This document shows positions 38,768-49,263 of a DNA stretch of 64,000 bases, in pieces. The DNA is from Ehretia macrophylla (Eukaryota; Streptophyta; Magnoliopsida; Boraginales; Ehretiaceae). Location of the stretch: assembly GCA_037974665.1 (NCBI GenBank), contig CM075783.1, positions 14,416,762 to 14,480,761 of the forward strand, read 5' to 3'. Under the pieces are notes generated by a model that saw only the letters and a list, made by a program, of their open reading frames with translations, did no database searches and had not been told where the DNA came from. Every line of letters begins with the position of its first letter. The stretch's first letter is position 1. The translations under genes were made by a program, and so were the position numbers.

Positions 38768-38916
38768 TGTGAAACCCCAAATTTTTGACCTTATCTCGCT
38801 TTGCGTGTTTTATTCTCATTTTGCATGAATTGACCTGTCTATGTGCTACATGACTTACAATGTGATAATTTTGATATCAATACTCTTAGAACATGCTAAA
38901 TGTGCATTCATGAAAT
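38768..38916 (+). repeat. 5' LTR remnant of the gag element
   Basis: The first 149 bp match the start of the 3' LTR at 40983 almost exactly (one clear difference: TTCTCATTTTG versus TTCTCGTTTTG). After TGCATTCATGAAAT the sequence jumps to leader DNA near gag. About 2.5 kb of LTR and the primer-binding site are missing. Confidence 0.9.
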
Positions 38917-38971
38917 AATTGTTTATAACCTGTTTACGTGCTATAATTGTGCTAACTCTTTGATTAGTACG

Positions 38972-40324
38972 ATGGCCGGTAGACCGAGGACTCGTGGTAG
39001 GCCCGAGATAGTAGATGAGGTTCCTGGTAGTGTGGCACAGGGCCGTGATAGGGGTGATGATAGGTTAGGGGCAGCAATGGATCGGATTGCAGATTTGATG
39101 GCTGGACAGGCCCAGTTGTTAGCGGGTCAGGCTGCTCAGACTCAGGCATTGCAGGCCCAGATACAGAATGTACAGGGTGGTAATCACGGTCGAGGTTCTA
39201 TGAAGGAGTTTCAGGGGTACTATCCTCCTAGATTTCAGGGAGAGCCTGATGATAGGAAGGCCGAGTCGTGGATTAGTAAGTTAGAGAAAATTTTTGATCC
39301 TCTCGGGTACACTGATGAGAGGAAGGTGACTTCTGCTGTCTATTTGCTTGATGATGAGGCAGAGGAGTGGTGGCGCACTCTGAGAGCCAGTTGGGAGACC
39401 CGGGGTGTTCCGTATGTTTGGGATGCCTTTCTGACTGCTTTTAGGGATAAGTATGTCCCGAGGGTTACACGGGAGAGGAGAGAGGCTGAGTTCCTATCTT
39501 TGGTACAGGGGGATTCTTCTATGGCTCAGTATGAGGCTACATTCACTAGGTTGTCCCGGTATGCACCGGAGTTTGTAGCTGTGGAGGAGAGGAAGACCCG
39601 TAGATTTATGTTGGGATTGAGGCCCGAGATTCAGGATGCAATGGCTCTGAATCGCTATGATATCTTCACTGAGGCTTTTGATGCAGCTTCTAGGTTAGAG
39701 AAGAGGAAAGGGGATCAGATTGTCTCCAGTCAGCCTAGTAAGAGGCCGTATCAGCCACAGGGCCAGCAGGTTATATATAGGCCTCCAGTACAGCAGGTTG
39801 TCTACAGGCCACCAGCCCAGCAGGGTTCTTATAGGCCACAGGGTCAGCAGAGTTACTATCGGCCTCAGTTTCAGCAGGGGCCATATTAGGTTCAGACTCA
39901 GTATAGGCCAGCCCAGTCTCAGGGTCAGTACAGGCCTAGTGTGGTGAGACCTCAGCAGCAGGCTGGTTCAGCTGCTTATTCAGCTTCTGGTTCTTTAGGA
40001 GGCAGTGTCAGTGCTCCGATGCTGCAGTGTGTTTATTGTAAACGTAAGGGCCATATGGAGGCCGACTGTCGAAGAAAGGCAGGGACGTGTTTAGGTTGCG
40101 GCAGCAACCAACACCGGGCGAGGGATTGCCCTAGGTATCAGGGTTCTACGGGTCAGCCAGCAGTCCAGGGTTATCAGGGTGGACCTGCAAGCAGTACACC
40201 TCAGTATCAGCAGAGGGCTCAGGCTCGGGCCTACGTAGTGGACTTGGAGGAATTGCCAAAGGCGACAGCAGTGGTGAAAGGTAACTTACTTATTCTCAAC
40301 CAATTAAATATTATACCTCCTTGA
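38972..40324 (+). pseudogene. Retrotransposon gag, one in-frame stop
   Basis: Gag structural polyprotein of a Ty3/gypsy-type element, which would form the RNA-packaging particle in the cytoplasm. ATG 38972 (MAGRPRTRGRP) is preferred over the upstream in-frame ATG 38900, which lies in LTR remnant. A Q/A-rich helical region spans residues 36-68. A Retrotrans_gag-like domain spans about 98-195, with AESWISKLEKIF and WWRTLRASW. YRPxxQQ repeats start at about 258. A TAG at 39887-39889 is codon 306; the same frame continues for 144 codons, so this is one point change, most simply CAG to TAG. After it come two CCHC zinc knuckles, CVYCKRKGHMEADC (353-366) and CLGCGSNQHRARDC (373-386). The frame ends at TGA 40322, just after VDLEELPKATAVVKG, about where protease would begin; no DSGA-type protease motif follows. 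Codon use is richer in GC than the surroundings, as expected for coding sequence. Confidence 0.93.
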
Positions 40325-40944
40325 GTGCAACGTGCTAAAATGTAAGTAGAAAGTTTGCCTTATGGGATTAAAATTAGCATATGCATCATATCAGTTGGCG
40401 ACTGAGTAGTATGTGACGCTGAGGTATATGGAATTCCGATTAGGGGTCAAGCTACTTTATGACTATACATTGATTATTGGGATTCTTATTTGGTGATTTT
40501 ATACGGCATTCTTCCTCGAGATTTCTGTATGGAGATTCTTATTCAGCATACTTCTTTGGACATCTTCTATGGTATTTTCTATGCGGTATTCTTATGTGGA
40601 ATTCTGATACGGTATTATCCGGAGTTATTATATTGGGATTATTATTTGGTATTCTCGCTTGGTGATCTTGTTCGAAGTTCTCAATTGGTATTCTTGATTG
40701 GTGCTCTATTACGGGATCTATGTTTGGCGTTCTTCTTTGGTAATTTATTTGAGATTCTTATTCAGAAATTCTAGTCAGTGTTCTTATTCAGCGTTCCTAT
40801 TTAAGCTTCTTGTATGGGGATTTTTATTCCATGATCTTATTTGGTGTTCCTACTGGGTGTTCTTGGTTCGTATTCGGAATTTAGTAATTGGTCTTTCAAT
40901 CAGTATGTTTGAGTCAGCACCGGAGTTTGTCTTGGGATCGATGC
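40325..40944 (+). repeat. Non-coding tail with degenerate array
   Basis: Between gag and the polypurine tract. From about 40465 to 40880 it is built of imperfect units of about 15-25 bp around ATTCTTATTTGGTGTTC. Open frames here (for example 40490-40774) are hydrophobic low-complexity translations of that array. No pol remnant is recognisable. Confidence 0.7.
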
Positions 40945-40982
40945 AGAATTGCGAGGACGCAATTGTTTTAAGGAGGGGAGAA
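40945..40982 (+). other. Polypurine tract with adjacent hairpin
   Basis: AAGGAGGGGAGAA immediately precedes the 3' LTR at 40983. AATTGCG/CGCAATT with loop AGGA lies just upstream. It corresponds to 31089-31126 in the non-coding element. Confidence 0.88.
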
Positions 40983-41531
40983 TGTGAAACCCCAAATTTT
41001 TGACCTTATCTCGCTTTGCGTGTTTTATTCTCGTTTTGCATGAATTGACCTGTCTATGTGCTACATGACTTACAATGTGATAATTTTGATATCAATACTC
41101 TTAGAACATGCTAAATGTGCATTCATGAAATTTTCATAAAAAACGGAGTCAGAAATTTTATCGTCGATTTTTAGTGAATAGTGTTTTCGAAACACGTCCG
41201 CTAAAATTTTGAAACTGGTCTTTTTAATCCTTCTAGACCTAGACCACGGACTTTAATAGACCTGCGTTTGATTAAAACAGTTTTAAAATCGGCTTAGGAA
41301 TTTATTAGGGTTTTTACACCGACTTTTGCAAAAATCGAGTTTTAAGCCGACTCGGGTGAAATTGTTTGATTGTAAAACTTCTTGTCACCTAAAAATAACC
41401 TACTTGAGCTAGCTTGGGTGTTGAATAATTGTTTTGAACTTTGGTGATCAATAAAATACATTTAAAGTCAAGAAAACACTAAAAACACTAAAGTTTCAAC
41501 TTTGACTTTTTCCATATTGTTGACTTATGCA

Positions 41532-41538
41532 TATAAAT
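41532..41538 (+). promoter_or_regulatory. Candidate TATA box, gag-element 3' LTR
   Basis: TATAAAT followed by CTCTACACACACT and a CA-rich leader. This is the best TATA match among the LTRs. Confidence 0.55.
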
Positions 41539-42444
41539 CTCTACACACACTAAAAACAAAGCAAACACCACAAAAACACACACCTTGCAGCCGTGAAAGC
41601 TTAGAAAAAAAAAAGAGATTTTATTCAACTTATTTTCAAAGTAATTTTGCCTTAGAAAACTTAGTTTTAGTCCGAATCTTTTCAAACCGGGCTGGATTCC
41701 GCTTGTTGGGCACCTATTGCACGCATTCCTAGCTTTACTTCGGATCAAAGGTGAGAGAAAAATTCTAGATCTCAAAATGTCATTTTTATGTTTTTGCATA
41801 TAATTAATTATTGAACCGTTAGAATGTTAATCTGATGTTAGATTATTGCTCCATGCATGCTAGGGATCATTTATATGCAATACTACGAGATTTGAACGGA
41901 TGTAGCATATTTATTATTTTTTGGGTATTTAAAGTTGATTAATTTGTTAAATGTTGAATATTTTGAGTTGTGTTGATCGGAATCGATTGCCGTCGATTTC
42001 TAAAAGATTGATAATTACGTGGTAGCGCCGTTGTAATGCCGAATTTTCGATTGTGATGTCCGTGCCAAAATCCAAAAATTTCAGCCATGATACACTAGGG
42101 TTTTAGGGTTATTGGGCATGATTTGGATGTGTTTTGGTTGGTTTCCGAGGGGGCTAATGTAGTTGATTGAACGGGTGAGTGTTTGAAACTGATTTGGAGT
42201 TGTTTGGATTAGTAAAATGTAAGATATGATTATTTGAAGTTTAGGTTGTCTTTATTTAAAATGTTAGATTGAGCCTTAGTTGATTGGGTGTGGTTTGAGT
42301 GATTGAATTGTGAGTTGTTAATGGTTAGACTAGGGTTAGATTACGTGTTTCATGCATGTTAAGTTGGATGGCCTACTTTGTCATCTAACTTAGTTGTTTG
42401 TGGTTTAATTAAATATTGATGTTATATTGATTATTATTGAGTAC

Positions 42445-42711
42445 GGGAATCGGGCACTTTTGTTGCTGATCTCCCAGTTTATTTATTTATTATTGAGTAC
42501 GGGAATCGGGCACTTTTGTTGCTGATCTCCCAGATTATTGATTGATTATTGATTATGGGAATCGGGCACTTTTGTTGCTGATCTCCCTGTTTATTTATTT
42601 ATTATTGAGTATGGGAATCGGGCACTTTTGTTGCTGATCTCCCAGTTTATTTATTGATTATTGATTACGGGAATCGGGCACTTTTGTTGCTGATCTCTCG
42701 CTTTATTTATG
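42445..42711 (+). repeat. 56-bp tandem array, five copies
   Basis: GGGAATCGGGCACTTTTGTT begins at 42445, 42501, 42557, 42613 and 42669, exactly 56 bp apart. Each copy continues GCTGATCTCCC and an ATT-rich spacer; the last copy is incomplete. The solo LTR at 49264 has this sequence once (about 50765), so the array is a local amplification. Confidence 0.95.
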
Positions 42712-44406
42712 TTGAGTCTCATTGTTGTGAGCTTTGATAATGTTGTGTCACCTCGGGAGGCATCCTGGGTTGCGGGCACAGTTATCATGGCTACTCCCTA
42801 TCTCGCATGGGCGGAGAGGCCATGGGGTGTGGGTCTAGGTCAAGGTACCTCAGGAATTGTGTCATTGAGTTTGGAGGAGTTGTTGAGCATGGAATTGGTG
42901 TATGGGGCTTCATCAGCAAATGTATCGTATCCTTATTGTGTGTTTACAGTTATTACTATTGTTGCATTTATAATGATTATTGATGTTCATTGTGTGTTTA
43001 CTGACTCAAAGGATTATTCCAAGGAGTTTAGTAGATGCTCGAGATCTATCGGATCCTCACTGAGCTTATTTATATAAGCTCACTCTCTATTATTACATGC
43101 ATACAGGTGTACTATCGCAGGATTACAGGTACGTGCCTCCTGAAGAGGAAAATGTGCCTTACGTGGATGAGTCCTATGTTCCAGAGTCTTATCCGTGATT
43201 CTGTGCTGTTATTTATCATGTATATTAGCTTAGTAGCCTTTTCTATGCTTTATAGTTCTTGTTGTATAGGATGCTGAAAAGAATATAAATTAGTTGTTAC
43301 TATTCTAGCAGCTTCTTTTGTCTATGCTTAAGTTGTTAGATGGGTCTCAACTTATTTTTGAAATGTATGATAAGGTTGAGGTATTGTATGTTATGTTGGA
43401 ACGGAGGCAGATAACGAGGACTGATTATTGTATATCACGGTTATGTTGTGTGTTGTTATGCTGTTGAGGAGTTGTTGTTTGTATGGTTATGGAATTGGAT
43501 GTTTAATTTTATTAATGAGGTTGGTTTAGAACCTCGGAAATCTAGTTACTGTCGTTACGCTGCCGAAATTCCGTTGCGTCCTGACTGATTGTAGGTGGGG
43601 TCGAGTTGGGGCGTGACACTATTCCCTTCTCGCTGAGGCATACTCCACTACCCCAGAGGCGTGGTTCACCTGCTGGGCATGGACCTACCTCAGGAGAAAG
43701 GGTCGTAGGATCGGGATACATCCGGAGTATCCCAACTTGTTGGAGTAAGGGATTTGTCGGCATTTGCGTGAAGTTCGTGGTTCGTGGCTCGTGATTGAAG
43801 ACTTGAAGTGGAACCGTATCCTTTTTAATGTGGTTAACTATTTGTTATTTAATCTTGTTGTTTATGTTATATATACGATTTCTTGTATCTGCATATCATA
43901 ATGCACGCCCAGTATGTTGCATCACCTCCCTCACTGAGTAACTTGGTTACTCATTCCTCTTTTCAACATATTTCAAGAAAAGCTGAAGATTGGATTGCCT
44001 CCTGTGTAACCCGCTTGCTCTATCAGTGTGTAAAACATGGAAGAATGTGATCATGATATGCTTGTATTGTATTTCAGACTTTGTGCCCATGTATGTATTT
44101 ATGTTATATCAAGGATTGTAATATTAAAGTTTTAGTTTTGTTTGATGATTAGATACTAGTGGTTTGCAATAACTTCAATTGTTTACTCTTTTGTTTAGTT
44201 GACTTGCATGCTGATAGGGATGAAACAAATTGAAGTTGTGGATTATAGTCTTGTGGTTGTATGTTGTAGTTTACAGGTTTCCAAATAGTCCTATAAATAG
44301 GGGAAACTCCGTCCGTTTTTCCTAAATTTTGTGACCGGGTTGAAATTGGGTTGTGATTAGCATGACTATTAGAGTCTCCGGTCTCGTGAGGGATCGGGGC
44401 ATTACA

Positions 44407-47400
44407 TGGTTGGTAACTATAAATTTTCAATTTTAGTATATTTTCACTTTTTGTGTATTAGCTACGGATAATACACAAAATCCATTCCGATTCAAACGGA
44501 TTCTGTAAGGGTGTACTAAATTCTGTGTTAATTAGTAGATGAGTTAAATCCATCAGTTTATCCTAAAATCCCATTGGGTAAAATGGATTTATCTTATTGC
44601 TTATATTAATTCAGTAAATTATACTTGTATTATTGAATGCTAATGTCATCCACTTTCTTCCGAATCAAGTTAACCCATGCTGCTAGTGGGTTCAAAGGCT
44701 CCATAAACCAAACCTTGCACAAGCAGGTTTTTCGACAATTCAATCCCATGCCGATTCCAACTGAGATGCCCAAAATGGTTGGTAACTATAAATTTCAATT
44801 TTAATATATTTTCACTTTTTGTGTATTAGCTACGGATAATACACAAAATCCATTCCGATTCAAATGGATTCTTTAAGGGTTTGCTAAATTCTGTATTAAT
44901 TAGTAGATGAGTTAAATCCATCAGTTTATCCTAAAATCCTAATGGGGAAAATGGATTTATCTTATGAGTTATTGCTTATATTAATTCAGTAAATTATACT
45001 TGTATTATTGAATGATGATGTCATCCACTTTCTTCCGAATCAAGTTAACCCATGCTGCTAGTGGGTTCAAAGGCTCCGTATACCAAACCTTGCATAAGCA
45101 GGTTTTTCGAAAATTCCATCCCATGCCGATTCAAAATGAGATGCCCAAAATGGTTGGTTACTAGAATTTTCAATTTTAATATATTTTCACTTTTTGTGTA
45201 TTAGCTACGGATAATACACAAAATCCATTCCGATTCAAATGGATTCTGTAAGGGTTTGCTAAATTCTGTGTTAATTAGTAGATGAGTTAAATCCATCAGT
45301 TTATCCTAAAATCCCATTGGGTAAAATGGATTTATCATATGAGTTATTGCATATATTAATTCAGTAAATTATACTTGTATTATTGAATGCTAATGTCATC
45401 CACTTTCTTCCGAATCAAGTTAACCCATGCTGCTAGTGGGTTCAAAGGCTCCCTACACCAAACCTTGCACAAGCAGGTTTTTTGACAATTCCATCCCATG
45501 TCGATTCCAAATGAGATGCCCAAAATGGTTGGAAACTATAAATTTTCAATTTTAATATATTTTAACTTTTTGTGTATTAGCTACGGATAATACAAAAAAT
45601 CCATTCCGATTCAAATTGATTCTGTAAGGGTTTGCAAAATTCTGTGTTAATTAGTAGATGAGTTAAATCCATCAGTTTATCCTAAAATCCCATTGGGTAA
45701 AATGGATATATCCTCTGAGTTATTGCTTATATTAATTCAGTAAATTATACTTGTATTATTGAATGCTAATGTCATCCACTTTCTTCCGAATCAAGTTAAC
45801 CCATGCTACTAGTGGGTTCAAAGACTCACTACACCAAACCTTGCACAAGCAGGTTTTTCGACAATTCCATCCCATGCCGATTCCAAATGAGATGCCCAAA
45901 ATGGTTGATAACTCTAAATTTTCAATTTTAATATATTTTCACTTTTTGTGTATTAGCTATGGATAATACAAAAAATCCATTCCCATTCAAATAGATTCTG
46001 TAAGGGTTTGCTAAATTCTGTGTTGATTAGTAGATGAGTTAAATCCATCAGTTTATCCTAAAATCCCATTGGGTAAAATGGATTTATCTTATGAGTTATT
46101 GCTTATATTAATTCAATAAATTATACTTGTATTATTGAATGCTAATGTCATCCACTTTCTTCCTAATCAAGTTAACCCATGCTGCTAGTGGGTTCAAAGG
46201 CTCCCTAAACCAAACTTCGCACAAGCATGTTTTTCGACAATTCCATCCCATGCCGATTCCAAATGAGATGCCCAAAATGGTTGGTAACTAGAATTTTCAA
46301 TTTTAATATATTTTCACTTTTTGTGTATTAGTTACGGATAATACACAAAGTCCATTCCGATTAAAATGGATTATGTAAGGGTTTCCTAAATTCTGTGTTA
46401 ATTAGTAGATGAGTTAAATCCATTAGTTTATCCTAAAATCCCATTGGGTAAAATGGATTTATCTTATCAGTTATTGCTTATATTAATTCAGTAAATTATA
46501 CTTGTATTGTTGAATGCTAATGTCATCCACTTTCTTCCGAATCAAGTTAACCCATGCTGCTAGTAGGTTCAAAGGCTCCTTACACCAAACCTTGCACAAG
46601 CAGGTTTTTCTACAATTCTATCCCATGCCGATTCCAACTGAGATGCCCAAAATGGTTGGTAACGATAAATTTCCAATTTTTATATATTTTCACTTTTTGT
46701 GTATTACCTACGGATAATACACAAAATCCATTCCGATTCAAATGGATTCTATAAGGTTTGCTAAATTCTGCGTTAATTAGTAGATGAGTTAAATGCATCA
46801 GTTTATCCTAAAATCCCATTGTGTAAAATGGATTTATCTTATTTGTTATTGCTTATATTAATTCAGAAAATTATACTTGTATTATTGAATGCTAATGTCA
46901 TCCACTTTCTTCCGAATCAAGTTAACCCATGCTGCTAGTGGGTTCAAAGGCTCCGTACACCAAACCTTGAACAAGCAGGTTTTTCCACATTTCCATGCCA
47001 TGCCGATTCCAAATGAGATGCCCAAAATGGTTCGTACCTAGAATTTTCATTTTTAATATATTTTCACTTTTTGTGTATTAGCTGCGGAAAATACACAAAA
47101 TCCATTCCGATTCAATTGGATTCTGTAAGGGTTTGCTAAATTCTGTGTTAATTAGTAGATGAGTTAAATCCATCAGTTTATCCTAAAATCCCATTGGGTA
47201 AAATGGATTTATCTTATGAGTTAATGCTTATATTAATTCAATAAATTATACTTGTATTATTGAATGCTAATGTCATCCACTTTCTTCCTAATCAAGTTAA
47301 CCCATGCTGCTAGTGGGTTCAAAGGCTCCCTAAACCAAACTTCGCACAAGCATGTTTTTCGACAATTCCATCCCATGCCGATTCCAAATTTGATGCCCAA

Positions 47401-49263
47401 AATGGTTGGTAACTAGAATTTTCAATTTTAATATATTTTCACTTTTAATATATTTTCACTTTTTGTGTATTAGTTACGGATAATACACAAAGTCCATTCC
47501 GATTAAAATGGATTATGTAAGGGTTTCCTAAATTCTGTGTTAATTACTAGATGAGTTAAATCCATTAGTTTATCCTAAAATCCCATTGGGTAAAATGGAT
47601 TTATCTTATCAGTTATTGCTTATATTAATTCAGTAAATTATACTTGTATTGTTGAATGCTAATGTCATCCACTTTCTTCCGAATCAAGTTAACCCATGCT
47701 GCTAGTAGGTTCAAAGGCTCCTTACACCAAACCTTGCACAAGCAGGTTTTTCTACAATTCTATCCCATGCCGATTCCAACTGAGATGCCCAAAATGGTTG
47801 GTAACGATAAATTTCCAATTTTTATATATTTTCACTTTTTGTGTATTACCTACAGATAATACACAAAATCCATTCCGATTCAAATGGATTCTATAAGGTT
47901 TGCTAAATTCTGCGTTAATTAGTAGATGAGTTAAATGCATCAGTTTATCCTAAAATCCCATTGTGTAAAATGGATTTATCTTATTTGTTATTGCTTATAT
48001 TAATTCAGTAAATTATACTTGTATTATTGAATGCTAATGTCATCCACTTTCTTCCGAATCAAGTTAACCCATGCTGCTAGTTGGTTCAAAGGCTCCGTAC
48101 ACCAAACCTTGAACAAGCAGGTTTTTCGACATTTCCATGCCATGCCGATTCCAAATGAGATGCCCAAAATGGTTGGTAACTAGAATTTTCAATTTTAATA
48201 TATTTTCACTTTTTGTGTATTAGCTGCGGATAATACACAAAATCCATTCCGATTCAATTGGATTCTGTAAGGGTTTGCTAAATTCTGTGTTAATTAGTAG
48301 ATTAGTTAAATCCATCAGTTTATCCTAAAATCCCATTGGGTAAAATGGATTTATCTTATGAGTTATTACATATATTAATTCAGTAAATTATACTTGTATT
48401 ATTGAATGCAAATGTCATCCACTTTCTTCCGAATCAAGTTAACCCATGTTGCTAGTGGGTTCAAAGGCTCCCTACACCAAACCTTGCACAAGCAGGTTTT
48501 TCGACAATTCCATCCCATGCCGATTCCAAATGAGATGCCCAAAATAGTTGGTAACTAGAATTTTCAATTTTAATATATTTTCACTTTTTGTGTATTAGCT
48601 ACGGATAATACACAAAATCCATTCCGATTCTAATGGATTACGTATGGGTTTGCAAAATTCTGCGTTAATTAGTATATGAGTTAAATCAATCAGTTTATCC
48701 TAAAATCCCATTGGGTAAAATGGATTTATCTTATGAGTTATTGCTTATATTAATTAAGTAAATTATACTTGTATTATTGAATGCTAATGTCATCCACTTT
48801 CTTCCGAATCAAGTTAACCCATGCTGCTAGTGGGTTCAAAGGCTCCCTAATCCAAACCTTCACAAGCAGGTTTCTCGACAATCCCATCCCATGCCAATTC
48901 CAACTCAGATGCCCGAAATGGTTGGTAACTATAAATTTTCAATTTTAATATATTTTCACTTTTTGTGTATTAGCTACGGATAATACACAAAATCCATTCC
49001 CATTCAATTGGATTTTGTAAGGGTTTGCTAAATTCTGTGTTAATTAGTAGATGAGTTAAATCCATCAGTTCATCCTAAAATCCCATTGGATAAAATGGAT
49101 TTATCTTATGAGTTATTGCTTATATTAATTCAGTAAATTATACTTGTATTATTGAATGCTAATGTCATCCACTTTCTTCCGAATCAAGTTAATCCATGCT
49201 GCTAGTGGGTTCAAAGGCTCCTTACACCAAACTTGTACAAGCAGGTTTTTTGACAATTCCATC
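44407..49263 (+). repeat. 376-bp satellite array, segment 5
   Basis: About 13 monomers resuming in register at TGGTTGGTAACTAT. Contains the 3-monomer higher-order repeat and the first half of the 6-monomer unit cut by the LTR at 49264. Confidence 0.98.
46138..48407 (+). repeat. 3-monomer higher-order repeat, about 1.13 kb
   Basis: Two consecutive units, 46138-47263 and 47264-48407. Paired markers are CTTCCTAATCAAG with CTAAACCAAACTTCGC (46138, 47264), CTAGTAGGTTCAAAGG with TTTTTCTACAATTC (46514, 47656) and CTCCGTACACC with CTTGAACAAGC (46889, 48031). The second unit is about 16 bp longer because TTTTAATATATTTTCAC is duplicated at about 47425-47460. Confidence 0.9.

Larger units (their letters stand above)
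38768..43618 (+). mobile_element. Gag-only LTR element (TR-GAG-like, family A)
   Basis: Inserted in the long family-B LTR with target duplication CTATT (38763-38767 and 43619-43623). It starts TGTGAAACCCC and ends GGGGCGTGACA. The 5' LTR is reduced to about 149 bp. Then come a short leader, a gag reading frame, a 0.66-kb non-coding stretch, a polypurine tract and a full 2636-bp 3' LTR. There is no pol. Gag-only non-autonomous elements are known as TR-GAGs. With most of the 5' LTR and the primer site deleted, this copy can no longer transpose by the normal route. Confidence 0.9.
40983..43618 (+). repeat. 3' LTR of the gag element
   Basis: A 2636-bp family-A LTR. It carries the TATA candidate CATATAAATCTC (41530-41541), the AAAGGTGAGAGAAAAA leader motif (about 41748), a five-copy 56-bp tandem array and a diverged GC-rich segment at about 42745-42860. 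It is longer than the other family-A LTRs mainly because of the array. Confidence 0.93.
35500..44406 (+). mobile_element. Long family-B-like solo LTR with nested element
   Basis: Starts TGTGACGACCGAG and ends GATCGGGGCATTACA, flanked by TGGTT (35495-35499 and 44407-44411). Without the nested element at 38768-43618 it is about 4.05 kb, roughly 1.5 kb longer than the other family-B LTRs. The extra length lies in its 5' half, which holds an (AT)n tract, a diverged internal duplication and AT-rich sequence at 37300-38600. It keeps the family's palindrome and GC hairpin island. It has no coding domain, so I call it a solo LTR of a longer subfamily. Confidence 0.85.

Noticed and set aside
38900..38971. 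Upstream in-frame ATG as the gag start
   Set aside because: Codons 38900-38971 translate the LTR remnant and leader. The R/G/P-rich start at 38972 fits plant gag N-termini better.
42445..42711. CRISPR-like array of evenly spaced 56-bp repeats
   Set aside because: The spacer part is also repeated, there are no cas genes, and it lies inside a plant LTR; it is a simple tandem repeat.
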